Shown: positions 59,778-64,000 of the stretch, piece after piece
How the letters are laid out: every line of letters starts with the position of its first letter
Numbering within the stretch: position 1 is the stretch's first letter
Assembly (NCBI GenBank): GCA_965263245.1
Contig: CBDHHR010001146.1
Span: forward strand, 744,001 to 808,000
DNA length: 64,000 nucleotides
Direction: 5' to 3'
Source of the DNA: DT-68 sp965263245
GTDB taxonomy: Bacteria > Bacillota_I > Bacilli_A > Mycoplasmatales > Metamycoplasmataceae
The notes under the pieces: model-generated
Told to the model about the DNA's origin: nothing
The model's database searches: none
Seen by the model: only the letters and a program-made list of their open reading frames with translations
Program-made: the position numbers and the translations under genes

Positions 59778-61101
59778 TTTTCTCCTTTAAGTTATTTTTT
59801 TTGATAATTTGTTTCTTGTTTATTTTCGTTTCTTTGGCGTTAAAGTTATTTATTCCCATTGTTGTTAACCACCAAGAAACAGAGAGTTTTAATATTAATC
59901 AAACCACTGAGGAAATTAAGGTCATGTTTACAAGTTCATTTCAACTTAATAAATTATTTAAAATGTCATTTGAAACGTTAAATTGTCTAAACACTCATAA
60001 AACAATTATTAAGTTAGAACAAATAAAGATAAACGAAGAAAAGGAAATTGCTTCGTTAAGACTATCGTTACTACTCTTTGAAGTAACGATAAAAGCTAAA
60101 ATGTTAATAGCAACGATGGTTGCAATAATTGTTCAATCAAAATCAATATAAATTTTGTAATAATATTCAAAATAAAGTTTATTAACTGAAACAAACAAAA
60201 ACGCTCAGGCAATAACCATTTTTAAAATTTTAAAAGAAGAAAGTTCACTGTTTCTAAGAAGCGAAAATATTATGGAAACTAAAATACAAATTACCGGAAT
60301 AAATAAGAAAAACCAACTGTATTCATTAAAATTATCAAACTGATAATCTTTTGAAAATCAAATCGTAAAAGGCGTAACCCAAATGATAGACACAAGATAA
60401 TACTTACTAAAATCTTTATTAAAAGTTAGTTTCTTTTTTGTAAAATTAATCAAAATAAGACCTTTATAAATGAACGTAAATACAAATAAAAAAATTAACG
60501 TAATTAAATATGCTGAATCAGAGTAACTATTAATGTTAATTTTTTTATCTCCACCTAAAATAAAATGTCTTCTAAGAAAAAAATCAAGTAATACCAAAAA
60601 AGTAATTACTAATAAATTATTCATAAAATTATTAATGTTTTTTTTATAAAGAAAAGGTTGAATTTTTCTTTCAGAAAAACCAATAAAAAGATTTCAAAAA
60701 GATAATAAACCAATAATCGGAATTACGACATAATATAATGCGTTGTAAAAATTTATCCATTCTTTTGGTAAAAATTCATCCATTAAAAAAACTAGTATTG
60801 ACTGGTATGAAATAAAAATTAAAATTAAAAAAATAATTAAGTACTTAGATTTAATTCAAACTAAATTGTAATTTAACATTAAAAAAGAAATTAAGTTGAT
60901 AACAACCATTACAAACATTATTCATGCTATTTTTAAATAATCATTTAAATTATCTTTATTAACGTTGTCAATTAATAAGTAAGTTGATAGAAAAATAGTG
61001 TAAAAAACAATTAAATATTTAAAAATTTCTCTAAACACAAAGTTTTTTTGAAAAACACTAGGTTTGTTATTAATTTGAAAAATTAAACTTTTACTTTCCA
61101 T
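59770..61101 (-). CDS. F1-like cluster polytopic membrane protein
   Basis: 443 residues with about eleven to twelve hydrophobic helices linked by short basic loops, many Trp as TGA. First gene of the F1-like operon. Start at the ATG (61101), preceded by AAAGGAGAGGTG; a GTG lies just before it. No transporter motif that I can name. With the ~930-residue protein it is the only membrane component in the cluster, which has no c-ring or a-subunit gene. Ends in a basic tail that overlaps the next gene by 8 bases. Confidence 0.75.
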
Positions 61102-61202
61102 CACCTCTCCTTTAAAAATATTATTTTAATAAAATTATACTATTATACTATTTCAATAAAAAACAATTGTTTGTTGATAACATAAAATTTTTATAGTTTT
61201 TT

Positions 61203-61469
61203 TTATTTTCTTAATTTTAATTTTTTAATAGTTTGTTTATATTTATCAAAATTTTTAAATTTAAGATAAGTGAGTAGTCTTTTTCTTTTTTCAATTTTAG
61301 ATATAAATCCTCTTTTTGAATGAAGATCTTTTTTGTTTTTTTCAAAATGTTTAGAAAGATCATTAATTTCATGAGTTAAAATGGCAATTTGAACACTTGT
61401 ATCACCAGTGTTTGTTTGACTTCCACCAAATTCTTTTATTATTTTTGATTTTTGTTCTTTAGTAATCAT
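61203..61469 (-). CDS. rpsO: 30S ribosomal protein S15
   Basis: 88 residues, standard S15: M-I-T-K-E-Q-K-S-K-I-I-K-E-F-G, then the H/D-T-G-D/S-T-S/G-V-Q-I-A-I-L-T-H-E-I-N-D-L-S-K-H-F signature and R-L-L-T-Y-L-K. GAAACGAGAAA before the ATG. No S15-type leader hairpin is obvious. Confidence 0.97.
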   Translation of the reverse strand: MITKEQKSKIIKEFGGSQTNTGDTSVQIAILTHEINDLSKHFEKNKKDLHSKRGFISKIEKRKRLLTYLKFKNFDKYKQTIKKLKLRK

Positions 61470-61599
61470 ATTTTCTCGTTTCTTTCACGATACTCTAGCA
61501 AAAATGTTAACAAAATCTTAACCAAAAATATCGAAAATGTACATAATACCATTAAATTATATATGATTTATTTTTGAATAATAAATATTTTTTATTTGA

Positions 61600-62415
61600 T
61601 TAATAACTAAGTTTTGATAAAAAATTTAAAGAATATTTAATGTCTTGTTCGGTGATTTTGTCTTTAAAATTATTATTAAAGAATCTTATTTGTTTTACAA
61701 ATTCTAATGTAGCATTAAAACTTTTGTTATTGGTTAATAATTCTGGTGTGTATAATTTATTTTTATCTTTATTAATATAAATAATGCATCAATACTTAAT
61801 TTTATTTACAATAATTCAACCAACATAATTTCCAAATTTAGGTTTTAAAACATTAATTTTAAATTCGTTTTTATAATCTACATTTACATCCATCGAAAAA
61901 TAAAAAGGAGACATCTTTTTAACTAAATCAACTTCCCCAAATTCAATAAAATCTCTTATAAGTTCACTAGAAATTTTATTTTTTTTGTGATGAATATTTT
62001 TTACGATTGTAGTTTTAAAATCTTTTTTGAGATCTTTGGCATCATAACTTCGATTTTTCCCCATTTTAAAATCTTGTCCAACAATAAATTCATTAACAAA
62101 ATATTTTTCTTTAAGAATTTTTGCAAATTTTTTTCCACTAAGAAATTGAATTTTTGAATTAAATTCTAAAACAATCGCCTCATTTACGTTCAAATTAGAA
62201 ATTTTTTGCAATCTAATTTCTAAAGATTCAATTTCCTTTTTATCTTTTGAAGGAATTAAAGAAGGGTTTTGGAAAATTAAAATTGCAAATTTTTCCTTTT
62301 TTTCTCTTGCAACTTTTAAAAGTTTTAAATGACCGTTATGGAAAAACGAAAAAGAACCTAAAATTAAATTTCTCTTTTTTTTATCAATTTGGTTTGGAAA
62401 CTTAGTTACTTTCAT
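61600..62415 (-). CDS. ribF: Riboflavin biosynthesis protein RibF (FAD synthetase/riboflavin kinase)
   Basis: 271 residues. N-terminal nucleotidyltransferase with G-S-F-S-F-F-H-N-G-H-L (H-x-G-H motif), F-I-V-G-Q-D-F-K-M-G-K-N-R, and I-S-S-E-L-I-R-D-F-I-E-F-G-E (ISST/S-x-I-R). After P-F-Y-F-S the C-terminal kinase region is short and divergent (about 90 residues versus ~120), so the riboflavin kinase activity may be weak or changed; the FAD-synthetase half is intact. Overlaps the truB end by 14 bases. Confidence 0.9.
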
Positions 62416-63247
62416 TTGTCAGCCTTTTTATTTTTTTACCAAAAAGGTTTCTTTTAACAACATCATTATTTTCTATTTTAACAATACCAATTATTTCATT
62501 TTTAAATGCAACTGCATATTCTTTATTTGGAAAAAATAACTTTGTTTTTTTACCTTTTAAAAGTGATAAAACATCCTTTGCATTAAGCTTGATTATTTTA
62601 AGAACAAGAATTTTATTTATGTCTATTTTTTGGTTAACGTTTTTTAGTGTTAAATTATTAATTTTAATTCTAATCAAACTTGACATAATAGCATTAGTGT
62701 TAAGTTTTAAACCTATATCGTGTATTAAAGAACGAATGTATGTTCCTCTTGAAACAGTAACTTCAAATTTATATTCAAAGTTAGAAATTTTAACAATTTT
62801 TTCAATTTTTTTGATTTTAACTTTTGAAGGTTTTAAAGTAAAATTTTTACCTTCTCTAGCTAATTTATATGATCTTTGTCCGTTGATTTTTTTAGCAGAA
62901 AAAATTGGTGGTACTTGGTTATATTCTTTTTCAAAAGATTTTATTACTTTTATGATTTTTTCTTTTGAAAAATCATTATTATTAAACAAAACTTTTTCCA
63001 CGTTTCCGGTGGTGTCATAAGTATCAGATTTAAACCCTATTTTCATATGAGCCACGTATGTTTTAAAATCTTTATCAACATAATTAATTAATTTTGTATC
63101 TTCGTTGGTAGCAATTAATAATAAACCTGAAGCCATTTTATCTAAAATTCCGGTATGACCAATTTTTTTAATATTATTTTGTTTTGCAAACTTTTTTATT
63201 GTTGCAAAAGAAGTAACTCCTTCTTTTTTATTAAGCAAATAAAACAT
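62402..63247 (-). CDS. truB: tRNA pseudouridine-55 synthase
   Basis: 281 residues. N-terminal G-V-T-S-F-A, catalytic I-G-H-T-G-I-L-D-K-M-A-S-G-L-L (Asp in the G-H-x-G-x-L-D motif), Y-V-D-K-x-Y/F-K-T-Y-V, F-S-A-K-K-I-N-G-Q-R-S-Y, and S-R-G-T-Y-I-R-S-L-I-H-D-I-G. Makes psi55 in the T loop of tRNAs. The consensus P-L-A at D-P-L-A is K-M-A here. It stands directly beside the tRNA cluster. Confidence 0.95.
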   Translation of the reverse strand: MFYLLNKKEGVTSFATIKKFAKQNNIKKIGHTGILDKMASGLLLIATNEDTKLINYVDKDFKTYVAHMKIGFKSDTYDTTGNVEKVLFNNNDFSKEKIIKVIKSFEKEYNQVPPIFSAKKINGQRSYKLAREGKNFTLKPSKVKIKKIEKIVKISNFEYKFEVTVSRGTYIRSLIHDIGLKLNTNAIMSSLIRIKINNLTLKNVNQKIDINKILVLKIIKLNAKDVLSLLKGKKTKLFFPNKEYAVAFKNEIIGIVKIENNDVVKRNLFGKKIKRLTNESN

Positions 63248-63265
63248 AATAAATTAATTATAAAT

Positions 63266-63294
63266 AAAAATACCCAAAATTTTAGGGTATTTTT
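63266..63294 (-). terminator. tRNA-operon terminator
   Basis: AAAAATACCC and GGGTATTTTT form a 10-bp stem around AAAATTTTA, ending the minus-strand tRNA cluster 23 bases before truB and giving a T-run. Confidence 0.75.
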
Positions 63295-63316
63295 AAAGGC
63301 GTACACCATATACACA

Positions 63317-63403
63317 TGGTGCGCAAGGCGGGACTTGAACCCGCACTCCAAAGGGAACTAGTGCCTAAAACTAGCGTGTCTGCCAAATTCCACCACTTGC
63401 GCA
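63317..63403 (-). tRNA. tRNA-Leu (anticodon UAG)
   Basis: 87 bases with CCA encoded. Long variable arm, D loop with GG, T arm GCGGGTTCAAGTCCCGC, anticodon stem CTAGT/ACTAG with loop TTTAGGC. Confidence 0.95.
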
Positions 63404-63405
63404 AA

Positions 63406-63481
63406 TGGTACGCTGTAGAGGATTTGAACCTCTGACCAATTGGTTAAAAGCCAACTGCTCTACCGACTGAGCTAACAGCGC
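63406..63481 (-). tRNA. tRNA-Lys (anticodon UUU)
   Basis: 76 bases with CCA. Anticodon stem TTGG/CCAA, loop CTTTTAA; T arm AGAGGTTCAAATCCTCT; acceptor GCGCTGT/ACAGCGT. Confidence 0.95.
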
Positions 63482-63483
63482 AA

Positions 63484-63560
63484 TGGTGCTGGTTATAAGA
63501 CTCGAACTTACGACCCACGGTTTACAAGACCGTTGCTCTACCAACTGAGCTAAACCAGCT
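63484..63560 (-). tRNA. tRNA-Thr (anticodon UGU)
   Basis: 77 bases with CCA. Anticodon stem ACGGT/ACCGT, loop CTTGTAA; acceptor AGCTGGT/ACCAGCA. Confidence 0.94.
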
Positions 63561-63562
63561 AA

Positions 63563-63638
63563 TGGTGCAAGATAGGGGACTTGAACCCATAACCTCCGCC
63601 TTGTAAGGGCGATGCTCTCCCGATTGAGCTAATCTTGC
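63563..63638 (-). tRNA. tRNA-Val (anticodon UAC)
   Basis: 76 bases with CCA. Anticodon stem TCGCC/GGCG, loop CTTACAA; acceptor GCAAGAT/ATCTTGC. Confidence 0.94.
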
Positions 63639-63646
63639 AAAAATAA

Positions 63647-63722
63647 TGGTGACCTATACGGGACTCGAACCCGTGAATGCATGGATGAAAACCATGTGTG
63701 TTAACCGCTTCACCAATAGGCC
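63647..63722 (-). tRNA. tRNA-Glu (anticodon UUC)
   Basis: 76 bases with CCA. Anticodon stem CATGG/CCATG, loop TTTTCAT; T arm ACGGGTTCGAGTCCCGT; acceptor GGCCTAT/ATAGGTC. Confidence 0.94.
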
Positions 63723-63724
63723 AA

Positions 63725-63800
63725 TGGCGCCGATTACAAGATTTGAACTTGTGACCAACCGGTTAACAGCCGGTTGCTCTACCGCTGAGCTAAATCGGCA
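63725..63800 (-). tRNA. tRNA-Asn (anticodon GUU)
   Basis: 76 bases with CCA. Anticodon stem ACCGG/CCGGT, loop CTGTTAA; acceptor TGCCGAT/ATCGGCG. First gene of the six-tRNA operon. Confidence 0.95.
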
Positions 63801-63819
63801 AGCAATATTTTTAATTCCA

Positions 63820-63832
63820 TAAAATTATATAA
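63820..63832 (-). promoter_or_regulatory. -10 box of the tRNA operon
   Basis: TATATAATTTTA on the minus strand about 22-30 bases before tRNA-Asn. Confidence 0.45.
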
Positions 63833-63870
63833 AAAAATAAAATAATTTTAAAAATAAAACACTATTTTAC

Positions 63871-63999
63871 TAACCGGTTGTAATATCTTCTTCAACAAAT
63901 TCAAATTTTCTTTGATTATTATTTTTTTTATCCCAAATTAATAACGATGAGGATACTCCTAATTGTCCTATAAACATTAGTAAAATTAATGAAAGTTTA
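63871..63999 (-). CDS. KtrB/TrkH-type potassium transporter, C-terminal end (partial)
   Basis: The last 42 codons of a gene running off the right edge. L-I-L-L-M-F-I-G-Q-L-G-V-S-S-S-L-L-I-W is the final membrane helix of KtrB-like K+ transporters (M-F-I-G-x-x-G), followed by the cytoplasmic tail R-K-F-E-F-V-E-E-D-I-T-T-G, similar to tails of mycoplasma KtrB proteins (...E-D-I-x-x-G). Most of the protein lies outside the window. Confidence 0.75.
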
Positions 64000-64000
64000 G

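Noticed and set aside
59801..60151. Plus-strand frame of 116 codons
   Set aside because: Antisense shadow of the polytopic membrane protein; no ribosome site.

Overview
The window is AT-rich and uses UGA as tryptophan throughout: ileS, rsmH, obg, nadE, lspA and the surface-protein genes stay open only if TGA is read as Trp. Together with the tiny intergenic gaps, the dcw remnant mraZ-rsmH-ftsA-like-ftsZ and a second, F1-like ATPase cluster, this points to a mycoplasma (Mollicutes), probably of the hominis group. The surface-protein repertoire is reminiscent of what is known from Mycoplasma mobile, but I cannot prove the species from sequence alone.

Layout. 1-4860: 3' end of ung, a DUF1295-type membrane protein, one repeat surface protein, a 28-residue peptide with 10 cysteines (metallothionein-like), fmt, a NERD-like protein and rpsT. 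4861-24300: nine consecutive minus-strand genes of one large surface-protein family, five of them in a tandem array with a ~1.9 kb period. 24367-30438: housekeeping genes (yebC, nadE, obg, rpmA, rplU, rarA) with two small unrecognised genes. 30506-35750: a small membrane/secreted-like protein, another long surface protein, an orphan fragment of the family, pncB, and a stretch holding a broken gene and a stray copy of the family's upstream element. 35748-43239: a BI-1 family membrane protein, glyA, lspA, ileS, an amino-acid permease and a mini-ORF. 43386-47142: ftsZ, ftsA-like, rsmH, mraZ with a clear MraZ operator. 47694-61101: a frameshifted coiled-coil gene, rpmF, and an F1-like ATPase operon (12-TM-like protein, coiled-coil protein, gamma-like, epsilon-like, ~930-residue membrane protein, alpha, beta, second ~930-residue membrane protein). 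61203-64000: rpsO, ribF, truB, six tRNA genes and the 3' end of a KtrB/TrkH-type potassium transporter.

How it fits together. The dominant system is a family of 11 cell-surface proteins (plus fragments). Each has an uncleaved N-terminal membrane anchor without a lipobox cysteine, an optional stalk, and eight copies of a ~55-60 residue unit built around D-x-x-x-N-L-W-x-M-G and L-Q-V-L. The constant number eight suggests an eight-bladed beta-propeller. Ten of the 11 genes have a T14 or T15 tract (coding strand) 12-15 bases upstream of a TATAAT box, just after a hairpin that can end the previous gene. This has the form of a slipped-strand ON/OFF promoter switch, so the locus looks like a phase-variable, recombining surface display system. 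Pieces of it (a decayed ninth unit, micro-duplications inside units, an orphan 3' fragment, a promoter element on the opposite strand) show continuing rearrangement.

The F1-like operon keeps all catalytic motifs in alpha and beta, has no c-ring or a-subunit gene nearby, and carries membrane proteins instead. It fits the published idea of mycoplasma-specific F1-like ATPases coupled to non-FO membrane machinery. The ~930-residue membrane component occurs twice, and the upstream copy has a one-base frameshift near its start.
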